Shown here: in pieces, positions 54,070 to 62,519 of the stretch
Layout: each line of letters begins with the position of its first letter
Numbering within the stretch: the first letter of the stretch is position 1
Origin: Acidobacteriaceae bacterium
GTDB taxonomy: Bacteria > Acidobacteriota > Terriglobia > Terriglobales > Acidobacteriaceae
Assembly: GCA_030041515.1 (NCBI GenBank)
Contig: JASHNS010000034.1
Location: forward strand, 33,537 to 97,536
Reading direction: 5' to 3'
Length of the DNA stretch: 64,000 bases
Notes under the pieces: generated by a model
The model's input: only the letters and a program-made list of their open reading frames with translations
Told to the model about the DNA's origin: nothing
Database searches by the model: none
Position numbers and translations under genes: made by a program

Positions 54070-54219
54070 TCAGTCGAAATGATGCGTGGCTACCCACCAG
54101 CCGATCCACAGGCAGAAGCCGACCATGGAGAGTGCGAGGAGGATCGCGTGGACGATCTCCCAGCGTTTCCAGCGAATTTGCGCGACCCGCCGCTTGCTGC
54201 CGCGCTTCCACAGGTTCAT
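54070..54219 (-). CDS. 49-residue basic single-pass membrane peptide
   Basis: A short open frame, ATG at 54219 to TGA. The first 20 residues are strongly basic (MNLWKRGSKRRVAQIRWKRW) and the next 23 form a hydrophobic helix with several Trp, followed by ATHHFD. The positive-inside rule would place the N-terminus in the cytoplasm. A GGAGG occurs 13 bases upstream, somewhat too far. It lies between the sigma-54 regulator and the TonB-dependent receptor, 67 bases after the receptor stop on the same strand. I do not recognise the peptide; the composition pattern, not similarity, supports it. Confidence 0.5.
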   Translation of the reverse strand: MNLWKRGSKRRVAQIRWKRWEIVHAILLALSMVGFCLWIGWWVATHHFD

Positions 54220-54286
54220 CGCAGCCACAGCGCCTCCGGAGCGGCCGAGGGGACGGCATCCAGAGCCATCCCCAATCCGCAGGGGC

Positions 54287-57160
54287 CTAGAATTGCACGT
54301 CGATCTGGGCTGTGATGGCCCTCGGCGTCACATAGTGCGTGCCGCTGAAGGTGGAGAGGAAGTTATAGAGCGCGTATTTGTTGGTCACGTTGATGGCTGT
54401 GACCCGCGCGTTCCACTGGTAGCGGTCCCCGTGAAAGAGGTTGTCTTCCCCGAGAGCCATATCGAAAAGGTTGCGCGGAGCGACCCGCGGCGGCTCGTGG
54501 TCGTTATCGCCCTGGCCCGGCGGAGGGATGCTGAGCAGGCTCGACGTCAGTTCGTTGGCCGGGCACTCGTAGTAGGTGGAGCCGTTGACCGTTACGGGCG
54601 TGCCGATCAGGTGGGTTGGCGTTGCTTTGTCCCCGTCGCAGGCCAGCCCGGACTGGAACTCCTCGTCCGCAGTCAGGGGCAGAGCCACAGGGGTGCTGCT
54701 CACCGGATTCGTGCCGGCGGGTATTCCATTGTCGACCAGGGCCACGGCAGGCTGGCCGTTGAGCATCGCGGGATTGCCGCCGGGCCCGAGAGAACTGTTG
54801 GGGCAGGCGCTGTTGGGATCGGTCACGTTGTAGCAAGGCGCGGAACCAGCCACCAGGCCGCTGTCGAATCGCCAGTTGAAGGAGTACCAGGGACTATGCT
54901 TCCCGGGGAACTGATACTGCAGGTGCGCCGTCTCGTTGTACTTCTCGTCGTGGTCGATACGGAATGGGTACCCCACGGCGACCCCGCTGGTGGCTCCGGC
55001 TCCGGCGACCTGCGGCGGGAAGAACCGCGCGGCCACCGAGGACATCACCACAAAAGCCGACACGCCGTCCCAGGTGGGCATCTCCGCGCGCAGCGCGAAT
55101 CCCGGAATCTTCGAATTATGCCAGTCGATGGGGAACGTGATCGGGGTATTGCCGAGCACGCTGAAGTCGAAGGCGTTGTGCGTGTACTTCCAGATGTACT
55201 CGCCGCTGACGACGGCGTGTTTGCCGAAGGCCTGCTGCACGTTGGCGTGGAATTCGTTGCGGAGGCCGGGCTGGAGGTTCTTCGAGACAACACCGCTTCC
55301 CGTTACTGCAGGAGAGCACGCCAGCAGCGGCGCCAGCACCGGATTCGTGCAACCCTGGCTGGACAGCACCAGGTTCTCGTTGAACGGCGTCTCCAGCGTG
55401 CGGGCATAGGAAACCCCCAGCACGGTGTTCGTTGGATGGATCTGGTAGGAGACGCCCAGCCTCGGTTCGGTCTGGTTGGCGTCCGCAAGGCCGTTGTACA
55501 CATCTTCGCGGAGCCCCAGGTCGTAATCCCAGTTGTGCTGCTGGATCCGGTCTTCAACGTAGAGCGACAGCAGCTTTACGTCCGTATGGCCGAAGTAGTA
55601 ATAGCTGGACCCTCCGCGCGTCAGGTCATACGGCGCCAGCACCGGGAGGTAGTTTCCGTTGGGCAGCGCCGTCGCCGTGTCGCAATCGGCCTGGCTGGAG
55701 TATCCGGGCAGGGGAATCCCGTTCGCGTCCATGCAGGGCGAGTTGTAGGTGTTGTCGACGATCCCCAGAGTGTCGCTCTCGCGCAGGAAGGTCTGCCCAT
55801 ACTGGGCGCCAATGTCGAGGTTGTTGATCCCCTTCACGTACGTGTAGTCCGCGTGTGCCGCCGTGTTCAGCAAGGTGCGAATCTGCGAAATCGACGATGT
55901 CTGCAGGTTCGCGGGTCCCAGATCGGCCAGAGGATTGCCGCTGGGGAAGTAGTTGTACAGGTCCTTGCGCGCCCACAGTCCGAAATTGAAGACCGAATGA
56001 TCGTTGATCACCCGCGTGTAGCTGGGATAGACGTCGAAGGTACCGATCTTCGAGCGCTGATCGGTGTTGCCGACATTCGTCAGAACCGGACTGGCTGAAG
56101 CGCCCGTTCCCGGAACGTCGTTCATGACGTTCACGTTCTGAAACGCATTCGGCGTCTGGAACCAGGAGCGGCTGTAATTCAGATTCAGGTGCAGGGAATT
56201 CTTCGGATCGAGGGTGTAGTCCACGCGATCGAAGAAATTCTCTTCGTTGCCCTTGTCGTGGAAAACCGTAAACTCGGGCGGATCGAGAAAGCGACCGGTG
56301 TTGAGCAGGTCGACCGAGATGAAATTGCCCCACTTCTGCTTGCCGTAACCCAAATCGAACCCGCCCGTCGACGATCCGAAGCTGCCATAGGAGCTGTAGA
56401 TCGAACCCGTCGGCTTCGTCATCCCCTGGCCTGAGCGGGTGGTCGCCACAATCACCACGCTCGTTTTTCCGCCGTATTCCGCCGGCGGCGCTCCGTCGAT
56501 CACCTCGATGGACTGAATCGAACTGACCGGTAGCTGGTTGGAGAACACTTTGCTCTGCTGATCCGTGATCGACTGGCCGTCGATCGAGAACGAGTTGGAG
56601 GCGTGATCGCCGAGGCCGTGAAAGAGCCCGTTCGAGTCTGCGGAAATGCCGGGCGAGGCGAGGGTGACCAGAGAACTGAGACCGGAAGACTGGCTCTCCA
56701 GCGGCAGCTTCTGGAACAGCCGCCGGTCCACATCGGTGTGGAAGGTGGGACTATTCTCCAGCAGATCCTCCCCGGTCACTTCGACGGTGGTCGCTGACGT
56801 GCCCACCTGGAGTTTTACCGGGACCGTGATCGTCACGCTCGAGTCGACGTTCTCATCGTGCACGAATGGGCTGAAGCCCTTCGCAGTGACGGTCATGTGA
56901 TAGGGGTTGAAGGGGATGTTGGTGAAACGGAACTGGCCGGTACTGTCGGTCTTCATCGAGCGCAGGTACTGGCTCACCGGGTTCTGAATGGTGACGATGG
57001 CTCCGGGCACTACTGCGCCGGTGGGGTCGGTGACGATGCCGCGGATCATCCCGCTGTTGACGATCGACTGCGAAAAGGCACGCGGGGCCGCCGGGCACAC
57101 CGCGAGGAATACCAATATAGAAAGGCGTGCCGCCACGCCGCGCATGGACGTGCGCATCAT
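54287..57160 (-). CDS. TonB-dependent outer-membrane receptor with CarboxypepD_reg domain
   Basis: A 957-residue outer-membrane receptor. The signal peptide is about 1-31 (ending RAFSQ). A carboxypeptidase-regulatory-like Ig domain (about 37-120, GMIRGIVTDPTGAVVPGAIV and TDSTGQFRFTNIP) follows. The plug (about 130-245, with FSIDGQSITDQQ and IEVIDGAPPAEYGGKTS) and a long barrel ending in an aromatic residue (QIDVQF) complete it. This Oar-like layout is abundant in Acidobacteriota. The start has GGAGG at normal distance; two adjacent ATGs are possible. The substrate is unknown; the neighbouring His/Cys-bearing membrane protein hints at a metal. Confidence 0.9.
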   Translation of the reverse strand: MMRTSMRGVAARLSILVFLAVCPAAPRAFSQSIVNSGMIRGIVTDPTGAVVPGAIVTIQNPVSQYLRSMKTDSTGQFRFTNIPFNPYHMTVTAKGFSPFVHDENVDSSVTITVPVKLQVGTSATTVEVTGEDLLENSPTFHTDVDRRLFQKLPLESQSSGLSSLVTLASPGISADSNGLFHGLGDHASNSFSIDGQSITDQQSKVFSNQLPVSSIQSIEVIDGAPPAEYGGKTSVVIVATTRSGQGMTKPTGSIYSSYGSFGSSTGGFDLGYGKQKWGNFISVDLLNTGRFLDPPEFTVFHDKGNEENFFDRVDYTLDPKNSLHLNLNYSRSWFQTPNAFQNVNVMNDVPGTGASASPVLTNVGNTDQRSKIGTFDVYPSYTRVINDHSVFNFGLWARKDLYNYFPSGNPLADLGPANLQTSSISQIRTLLNTAAHADYTYVKGINNLDIGAQYGQTFLRESDTLGIVDNTYNSPCMDANGIPLPGYSSQADCDTATALPNGNYLPVLAPYDLTRGGSSYYYFGHTDVKLLSLYVEDRIQQHNWDYDLGLREDVYNGLADANQTEPRLGVSYQIHPTNTVLGVSYARTLETPFNENLVLSSQGCTNPVLAPLLACSPAVTGSGVVSKNLQPGLRNEFHANVQQAFGKHAVVSGEYIWKYTHNAFDFSVLGNTPITFPIDWHNSKIPGFALRAEMPTWDGVSAFVVMSSVAARFFPPQVAGAGATSGVAVGYPFRIDHDEKYNETAHLQYQFPGKHSPWYSFNWRFDSGLVAGSAPCYNVTDPNSACPNSSLGPGGNPAMLNGQPAVALVDNGIPAGTNPVSSTPVALPLTADEEFQSGLACDGDKATPTHLIGTPVTVNGSTYYECPANELTSSLLSIPPPGQGDNDHEPPRVAPRNLFDMALGEDNLFHGDRYQWNARVTAINVTNKYALYNFLSTFSGTHYVTPRAITAQIDVQF

Positions 57161-57204
57161 GTAACCTCCGAAAGATATCGATTGTCCCTGGGCGAACTAC
57201 TGCT

Positions 57205-57522
57205 TCAGGCGAAGACAGGAGTTCCGGGCGGAGGTCGATTGGCAAGCTTCAGGACGAAGCGCTGGCGGGGTAGCGGAGCGCAATAGATTTCAGCGATGTA
57301 GCGCTCGACCGGCTGCGAGGTGATCTGGATGGCCACCACCACGACCACCTGCGCCACGGTGTGCGCCGTCATGCACAGGGAGCAGTCAGGATCGATGTGG
57401 CCGTCAGGGTGGGAGTGGGTGACGCGGAGAATGCCTGTGAACAGCACAAGCGCGATGCAGACGATTCCCAGGACAGCAACCCAGGAACGCCGTGGCCCAC
57501 GCGTTGCGGTCACGAATCGCAT
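57205..57522 (-). CDS. DUF2946-like membrane protein with His/Cys motif
   Basis: A 105-residue protein with one strong hydrophobic helix (about 15-34) followed by VTHSHPDGHIDPDCSLCMTAH, then a second hydrophobic stretch (about 55-70). The His/Asp/Cys cluster, with CSLC, resembles the DUF2946 family found in many metal-uptake or copper-resistance loci; family membership is by eye only. The C-terminus, RPPPGTPVFA, is disordered. The ATG at 57522 was chosen because it starts just before the helix; an in-frame region of 59 codons upstream has no features. It is followed on the same strand by the TonB-dependent receptor after 44 bases, so the two are probably co-transcribed. Confidence 0.62.
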   Translation of the reverse strand: MRFVTATRGPRRSWVAVLGIVCIALVLFTGILRVTHSHPDGHIDPDCSLCMTAHTVAQVVVVVAIQITSQPVERYIAEIYCAPLPRQRFVLKLANRPPPGTPVFA

Positions 57523-57680
57523 TAGATTCCCCACTATAACGTGAATGGCCTGAGCGCAACAAATGGAGTGACACGCAGAATTGCGCCATTCGACGCGGCG
57601 TGGCGCATGATTTGCGCAGTGTCGAGCTGCAGGCCCAGGGCGCGGAAGGGCGCGGCGAACGATACGATGGAGATAAACCC

Positions 57681-58661
57681 GTGTCCTCCTCCTCGACATC
57701 CAGTTCCCATCCGGCGCGGTTCGCGATTCTTGCCGCGTTCGGCAGCGTTTATCTGTGCTGGGGAGCGACCTATACCGCCATGAGCATCGGCGTGCGGCTG
57801 CTGCCCGCGCCCATCCTGGCCGGCACGCGCATGCTGGCCGGTGCGGTCATCATGCTGGGTTTTTGTGCGCTCCGCGGCAAGCGGCTGTGGCACGGCTGGC
57901 GCACTATGGCCTGGCTCGGCTTGTTGGGCGCCATGATGCTCTTCGCCGGCAATGTGGGTCTGGTCTGGAGCGAGACGTATCTGCCCAGCGGCCTCGCCGC
58001 GCTGATTGTCGCCGTCATCCCCCTCTACGTGGCTGCTATTGAGGCGCTGTCGCCCAGTGGTGAGCGTTTGCGCGCTCGCGGACTGGTTGGGCTTGGGTTG
58101 GGCTTGCTGGCGCTCATGGCGCTGCTGTGGCCCAGCTTTCATGAGGCCGTGGATGCCCACAGCCATCTGGGCGCGATGCAACTCCTGGCCGCGGCCGTGG
58201 TTCTGCTGGGCGGCATGAGCTGGGCGTTCGGCTCCGTCCTCTTCAGGAGGCTGCGGTTGCCGGTTCATCCCCTGGTGGCCGCCGGTTGGGAGATGCTCGC
58301 CGCGGCCCTCTGCAATCTGCTGCTGGCCTCGTCTCTTTGGGAGTGGCCTCATGCCAAGTGGACCTTACGGAGCATGGGCGCTGTGGGGTACCTGGTCCTC
58401 TTTGGATCGCTTCTCGGCTTCTCCTGCTACATCTGGCTCATCCATCACGTGCCCGTCGCCAAGGTCGCGACCTACGCCTATGTCAATCCAGTCGTGGCCG
58501 TAATTTTGGGCGCTATCGTGCTGGGGGAGCATCTTCGACCCACGGAATACGTCGGCATGGTCGCTGTCCTCGGCGCCGTGGCGCTGGTGACCTCGTCGCA
58601 GATGCACAGCGGGCGAGCGGCTGCGGAGGTGGAGCTCGCGCCTGTGGAGAGGGAAGCGTAG
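57681..58661 (+). CDS. EamA/DMT-family transporter
   Basis: A 326-residue inner-membrane transporter of the drug/metabolite superfamily. Ten hydrophobic helices are visible, in two EamA repeats; the first starts AILAAFGSVYLCWGATYTAMSIGVRLLPA and the second ends VAKVATYAYVNPVVAVILGAIVLGE, a very conserved EamA signature. GTG at 57681 has GGAG eight bases upstream and yields the usual length; in-frame ATG at 57600 would add an unconserved stretch. Substrates of this family are varied (amino acids, metabolites) and cannot be predicted. Confidence 0.86.
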   Translation: MSSSSTSSSHPARFAILAAFGSVYLCWGATYTAMSIGVRLLPAPILAGTRMLAGAVIMLGFCALRGKRLWHGWRTMAWLGLLGAMMLFAGNVGLVWSETYLPSGLAALIVAVIPLYVAAIEALSPSGERLRARGLVGLGLGLLALMALLWPSFHEAVDAHSHLGAMQLLAAAVVLLGGMSWAFGSVLFRRLRLPVHPLVAAGWEMLAAALCNLLLASSLWEWPHAKWTLRSMGAVGYLVLFGSLLGFSCYIWLIHHVPVAKVATYAYVNPVVAVILGAIVLGEHLRPTEYVGMVAVLGAVALVTSSQMHSGRAAAEVELAPVEREA

Positions 58662-58709
58662 CCACTCGCCGTATACTTTTCTGTTTGCTGGTTCACCGGA
58701 GGCGAGCTT

Positions 58710-60086
58710 ATGGATGCTGCGATTGCCTACGCGCGGGAACACGCTGCGCGCTTTCTTGATGACCTGAAGACCCTCCTGCGGATTCCATCCGTCTCCACAC
58801 TCCCCGAGCATAAGATCGACGTGCAGAAAGCCGCAGAATGGGTAGCCGCGGATCTGCGGCGGATGGGGATGGAACACGTTGAGGTGATTCCCGCCAGAGG
58901 CGAAGGCCATCCGCTGGTCTATGCCGACTGGCTTCATGCCCCCGGCAAGCCAACTGCGTTATGTTACGCGCACTACGACGTGCAGCCTCCCGATCCACTG
59001 GATGAGTGGATTACTCCGCCCTTCGAGCCTGCAGAACGCAATCAGAACCTCTACGCGCGCGGCGCGGTCGACGACAAGGGGCAACTGGTCCTGCAGCTCA
59101 AGTCGTTTGAGTCGATTTTCAAAACCAACGCTGGCAAGCTTCCGCTGAACGTGCGCCTGATCTACGAGGGCGAAGAAGAAGTCGGCGGGGAGCAGATCGC
59201 GGCATTCGTCCGCGAGCATCCCGATCGGCTGAAGGCAGACTTCGCCCTGATCTCCGATACGGAGTTGTTTGCGCCCGAGTTGCCGACTCTCTGCGTGGGA
59301 CTGCGCGGTATGATCTACACCGAACTGGAAGTGCGCGGGGCCAAAACTGATCTCCACTCCGGCATGTACGGGGGGGCCGCGCCCAATCCCTTTGTTGCGC
59401 TGGCGCAAATTATCGCGGCATTGAAAGATCGCGACGGGAGAATTCTGATTCCCGGCTTCTACGACGACGTGAGGACGCCGAGCACCGACGAGCTGAAAGC
59501 CTGGAAAAATCTCCCGTTCGACGAAGAAGAGTACCGCGAGAAGGAAATGGGAGCTTCGAAGCTGGTGGGCGAGAAAGGCTATTCCACCCTGGAGCGCACC
59601 TGGTCGCGGCCGACCCTTGACGTGCATGGCATCATGGGCGGATTCACCGGCGCTGGGGCAAAGACCGTTATCCCCGCGAAAGCTACGGCAAAAATCTCCA
59701 TGCGGCTTGTTCCCGACATGACCCCCGACAAGACCTTCCGGCAGTACAAGGATTATGTGGAGAAGATCAAGCCGGAGGGCGTGTCCGTCGATGTGAGGCT
59801 GATCCACTCCGGCGAGCCGATCCTCATCGGCACGGAGAACGAGTACGTGCGTGCGGCAACGAAAGCGCTGAAATCCGTCTGGGGGAAGGATACGGTTTTC
59901 ATCCGCTCCGGCGGATCGATCCCGATCGTTGGGGATTTCGAGAAGTACCTGAAGATTCCCTCGGTGATGATGGGCTTCGGGCTGCCGGATGACGGGCTGC
60001 ACGCTCCTAATGAGAAGTTTCACATCCCGAACTTCCATCGCGGCATTGAGTCGGTAGTCCGATTCTTCGAGGAAGTGGGCGCTTAG
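58710..60086 (+). CDS. M20-family dipeptidase
   Basis: A 458-residue cytosolic zinc peptidase of the M20 (ArgE/DapE/CNDP) family. Metal-binding residues lie in CYAHYDVQPPDPL and GAVDDKGQLVLQL, and the catalytic glutamates in IYEGEEEVGGEQ. The dimerisation lid domain (about 190-310) is present, and the C-terminal histidine lies in GLHAPNEKFHIPNFHRG. The layout fits bacterial Xaa-His dipeptidase or CNDP-type enzymes more than biosynthetic DapE/ArgE. GGAGG precedes the ATG at good distance. The stop overlaps that of the convergent DUF4188 gene within TTAG. Confidence 0.88.
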   Translation: MDAAIAYAREHAARFLDDLKTLLRIPSVSTLPEHKIDVQKAAEWVAADLRRMGMEHVEVIPARGEGHPLVYADWLHAPGKPTALCYAHYDVQPPDPLDEWITPPFEPAERNQNLYARGAVDDKGQLVLQLKSFESIFKTNAGKLPLNVRLIYEGEEEVGGEQIAAFVREHPDRLKADFALISDTELFAPELPTLCVGLRGMIYTELEVRGAKTDLHSGMYGGAAPNPFVALAQIIAALKDRDGRILIPGFYDDVRTPSTDELKAWKNLPFDEEEYREKEMGASKLVGEKGYSTLERTWSRPTLDVHGIMGGFTGAGAKTVIPAKATAKISMRLVPDMTPDKTFRQYKDYVEKIKPEGVSVDVRLIHSGEPILIGTENEYVRAATKALKSVWGKDTVFIRSGGSIPIVGDFEKYLKIPSVMMGFGLPDDGLHAPNEKFHIPNFHRGIESVVRFFEEVGA

Positions 60087-60589
60087 GGCCCGTACAGTTC
60101 CTTCTCGCTGATCACTGGCACCGCCTTCTCTGCGCCGGCCACGCGATGCGAGGCAGTGAACATCGATCCGCGCGCCGCGATAACGGGTGCGAAGCTCATA
60201 AAACCCAGCGGCGCCGCGATGTCATCGTAGATCGCCTCCATTCCACCGCGCATGGTGTAGGTCTCGTGCCAAAAGCCGGTGCCGCCCGAGTCGCGGAGAA
60301 AGTTCTTCCACCACACGCGATGGGGCTCCGATCGAGTCCACGCAAGCAGAGAGTCCATATCGCGCCAGTACTGCCTCATGCCGGCATGCATCGGGAATAA
60401 TGACAAAACAAAATTCTCGTGACGCAGCAATCCGTCCGGTTGCGCCGCGACGGAATTCGAAATCTTCGGGCCGAAGCCTGTCAGAGTTTTCAGTCCCGTC
60501 AGCCGGTTCACCCGCATCCCGAGATAGACCACCACGAGATCCGGATACTGCGACAGGTCGACGGTGCGCCGTTCGACGCGCGTGGGCAT
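60083..60589 (-). CDS. DUF4188-like monooxygenase-family protein
   Basis: A 168-residue protein similar to the DUF4188 family (related to phenylacetaldoxime dehydratase and antibiotic-biosynthesis monooxygenase-type ferredoxin-like folds). Recognisable parts are VVYLGMRVNRLTGLKTL, QYWRDMDSLLAWTRSEPHRVWWKNF and TGFWHETYTM, a heme-dehydratase-like block. No cofactor-binding motif is certain. It stands alone between a dipeptidase and a DUF427 gene. Activity is unknown; the family name is by recognition, not search. Confidence 0.6.
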   Translation of the reverse strand: MPTRVERRTVDLSQYPDLVVVYLGMRVNRLTGLKTLTGFGPKISNSVAAQPDGLLRHENFVLSLFPMHAGMRQYWRDMDSLLAWTRSEPHRVWWKNFLRDSGGTGFWHETYTMRGGMEAIYDDIAAPLGFMSFAPVIAARGSMFTASHRVAGAEKAVPVISEKELYGP

Positions 60590-60728
60590 GGGGCGGCCCT
60601 CCGTGTTCTCCAGCCTGGCACACGCTGGCGCTGGCGTCTATCGGCGGCCCAAAAGGCACTCCCGGACCTGCCGCGTTTGCATTGCGGCGGCATCTGCTCT
60701 AATGTGTGAGTCGAGGTCAGGCGGAACG

Positions 60729-61013
60729 ATGGCGAAGGCAGTCTGGAACGGCAAAACGATTGCGGAAAGTGATACTTACGAGACGGTCGAGGGAAACATC
60801 TACTTCCCGGAGCGGGCGGTAAATCGCGAATATCTGCGTCCGAGCTCCACAACATCGACGTGTCCCTGGAAGGGGCAGGCCCGGTACTACACCCTCATGG
60901 TGGACGGGCAGGAAAACCAGGATGCCGCCTGGTATTATCCGAATCCAAATCCTGCGGCTCGTAATATCAAGAACCACATTGCCTTCTGGCGCGGTGTAGA
61001 GGTTGAGAAGTAA
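60729..61013 (+). CDS. DUF427 domain protein
   Basis: A 94-residue protein of the small DUF427 (nucleotidyltransferase-like DUF427) family. The motif string KAVWNGKTIAESDTY, then NIYFPERAVNREYL, CPWKGQARYYTL and AWYYPNPNPAARNIKNHIAFW covers the whole family domain. The function is unknown. A strong terminator follows 34 bases after the stop. The ATG at 60729 gives the usual length. Confidence 0.8.
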   Translation: MAKAVWNGKTIAESDTYETVEGNIYFPERAVNREYLRPSSTTSTCPWKGQARYYTLMVDGQENQDAAWYYPNPNPAARNIKNHIAFWRGVEVEK

Positions 61014-61047
61014 CGGTATCCGTCGGCCCGGTGTGAGTCCACAGGAA

Positions 61048-61073
61048 GGGGGTCCCGCTCGGGACTCCCTTTT
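61048..61073 (+). terminator. terminator between DUF427 and galE
   Basis: A nine- to ten-pair stem (GGGGGTCCCG against CGGGACTCCC, one G-T wobble) closed by GCTC, then TTTT on the plus strand. It ends the DUF427 transcript. On the minus strand it also lies just after the galE stop (61079) with a weaker T-stretch, so it may serve both genes. Confidence 0.75.
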
Positions 61074-61078
61074 CTATG

Positions 61079-62044
61079 TTATTTGTATCGCTTCTGGTGC
61101 CACACCCAGGCGCTGGCAATGATCGTATCCAGCTGCGTGTGGCGCGGCTTCCATCCCAGATTGCGGTCGATCTTCTCTGAACTGGCGATGAGAACAGCCG
61201 GATCGCCGGGACGCCGCGGAACCACTTGTGCCGGAATTGGATGATGTGTCACACGACGAGCCGACTCAATCACTTCGCGAACCGAGAATCCGGCTCCATT
61301 ACCGAGGTTATAGATATGCTGACCCCCTCCACGAAGGGCTGTAAGGGCCAGCAGATGGGCTTCAGCGAGGTCTTCGACATGAATGTAATCGCGGATGCAG
61401 GTACCGTCGGGCGTTGGGTAATCATCCCCGTAGATCCTGATGTGCTCACGCCGGCCCAGCGCAACATCCAGAACCAACGGGATCAGATGGGTTTCCGGCT
61501 CGTGCGCTTCTCCCTCGCCGCCGCTGGCACCAGCCACATTAAAGTAACGCAAACTGGCGTACGGGAAACCGTGTACCCGATACATCCAGGCGAGCATTTT
61601 TTCCACCAGAAGTTTTGATTCACCATAGGGATTGGTCGGGATGAGGGCCGCATCTTCCCGGATCGGCACAGACTCGGGCTCACCGTAAACCGCCGCTGTC
61701 GACGAGAAAACCAGCCTTCGAACGCCTGTGGCGAGCATGGCCTCCAGTAGGCTCAGCGTCGAAGCACTATTGTTACGGAAGTATACTTCTGGCTTCGCCA
61801 TACTTTCGCCTGCCTCGATGAACGCTGCAAAGTGCAGAACACCGTCAAAGCCGGAGCCGAGGAGCGCCTCAAGTTGCTGGCGGTCTGCTACATTCCCTTC
61901 CACGAATTCCGCCCCAGCCGGCACCATCCACCGTTGGGAGTGGGAAAGATTGTCAAAAACAACGACTTGATGCCCCTCGGCCATCAGGCGGCGAGCAACG
62001 GTACTCCCGATGTACCCAGCGCCTCCAGTCACCAGAATTTTCAC
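61079..62044 (-). CDS. galE: UDP-glucose 4-epimerase
   Basis: A 321-residue extended SDR enzyme interconverting UDP-glucose and UDP-galactose. The NAD-binding GGAGYIGSTVARRL is at the N-terminus; the catalytic residues are Ser-Thr in VFSSTAAVYGE and the Y-x3-K in NPYGESKLLVEK. Late motifs YGDDYPTPDGTCIRDYIHVEDLA and IYNLGNG are diagnostic for GalE. It uses the product of galU. The start appears to be GTG at 62044 with a GAGGG stretch just before it. Confidence 0.93.
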   Translation of the reverse strand: MKILVTGGAGYIGSTVARRLMAEGHQVVVFDNLSHSQRWMVPAGAEFVEGNVADRQQLEALLGSGFDGVLHFAAFIEAGESMAKPEVYFRNNSASTLSLLEAMLATGVRRLVFSSTAAVYGEPESVPIREDAALIPTNPYGESKLLVEKMLAWMYRVHGFPYASLRYFNVAGASGGEGEAHEPETHLIPLVLDVALGRREHIRIYGDDYPTPDGTCIRDYIHVEDLAEAHLLALTALRGGGQHIYNLGNGAGFSVREVIESARRVTHHPIPAQVVPRRPGDPAVLIASSEKIDRNLGWKPRHTQLDTIIASAWVWHQKRYK

Positions 62045-62519
62045 CCCTCGTCCCCTCTCTTTTTGTATGCTAGGGAGCAGTCCCCTTCCGGCCTCCTCTT
62101 CTTATAGCGCATCCGGAATCGCTCGATGCACACCTGTTACCCCAGGATGTATTGCGGCACGTTCGATTCAACTCGGGGTACGGTGCCGCGGTGACCAATG
62201 GCATTCCGCCGTGGCCGCCGTGAGTAAGCGGAGAACCTCCGCTGTGCGTCTTTATTCTTAAAAGGGGCCTGGAGAGGCTTCGGCCACTAGTAACGCGTTC
62301 GTGGGATTCGAACGTAACCTTTTGGGTATCCTGCCGGTAACTGCTTGTGCCAAACTGGAGGTCAACCAACCCTGATCGGCATCTGGGCAGATGTGGGGTC
62401 CGTCGCACCTCAGAAGCCTGGATCAACAAATTTTGGACCTTGGTGTGCACTCAAAGCTCGAACCCGGTTAGATGACCGAAGCTTTTTCGCGGCAAATCAG
62501 TTCTAACGGAAAGAATGTT
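62045..62519 (+). other. 475-base intergenic region without a recognised gene
   Basis: This stretch between galE and the TonB-like gene is the longest gene-free region in the window. Open frames here are short and look non-coding. A six-pair inverted repeat, CGTTCG, seven-base loop, CGAACG, lies at about 62296-62314. I saw no tRNA cloverleaf, riboswitch or good sigma-70 promoter. It presumably contains the divergent promoters of galE and the TonB-like gene. Confidence 0.5.

Noticed and set aside
62270..62350. A tRNA-like stretch with GTTCGAATCC on the minus strand
   Set aside because: The T-arm stem does not pair, and no acceptor stem, D-arm or anticodon arm of proper spacing could be drawn. 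The motif occurs inside a simple inverted repeat.
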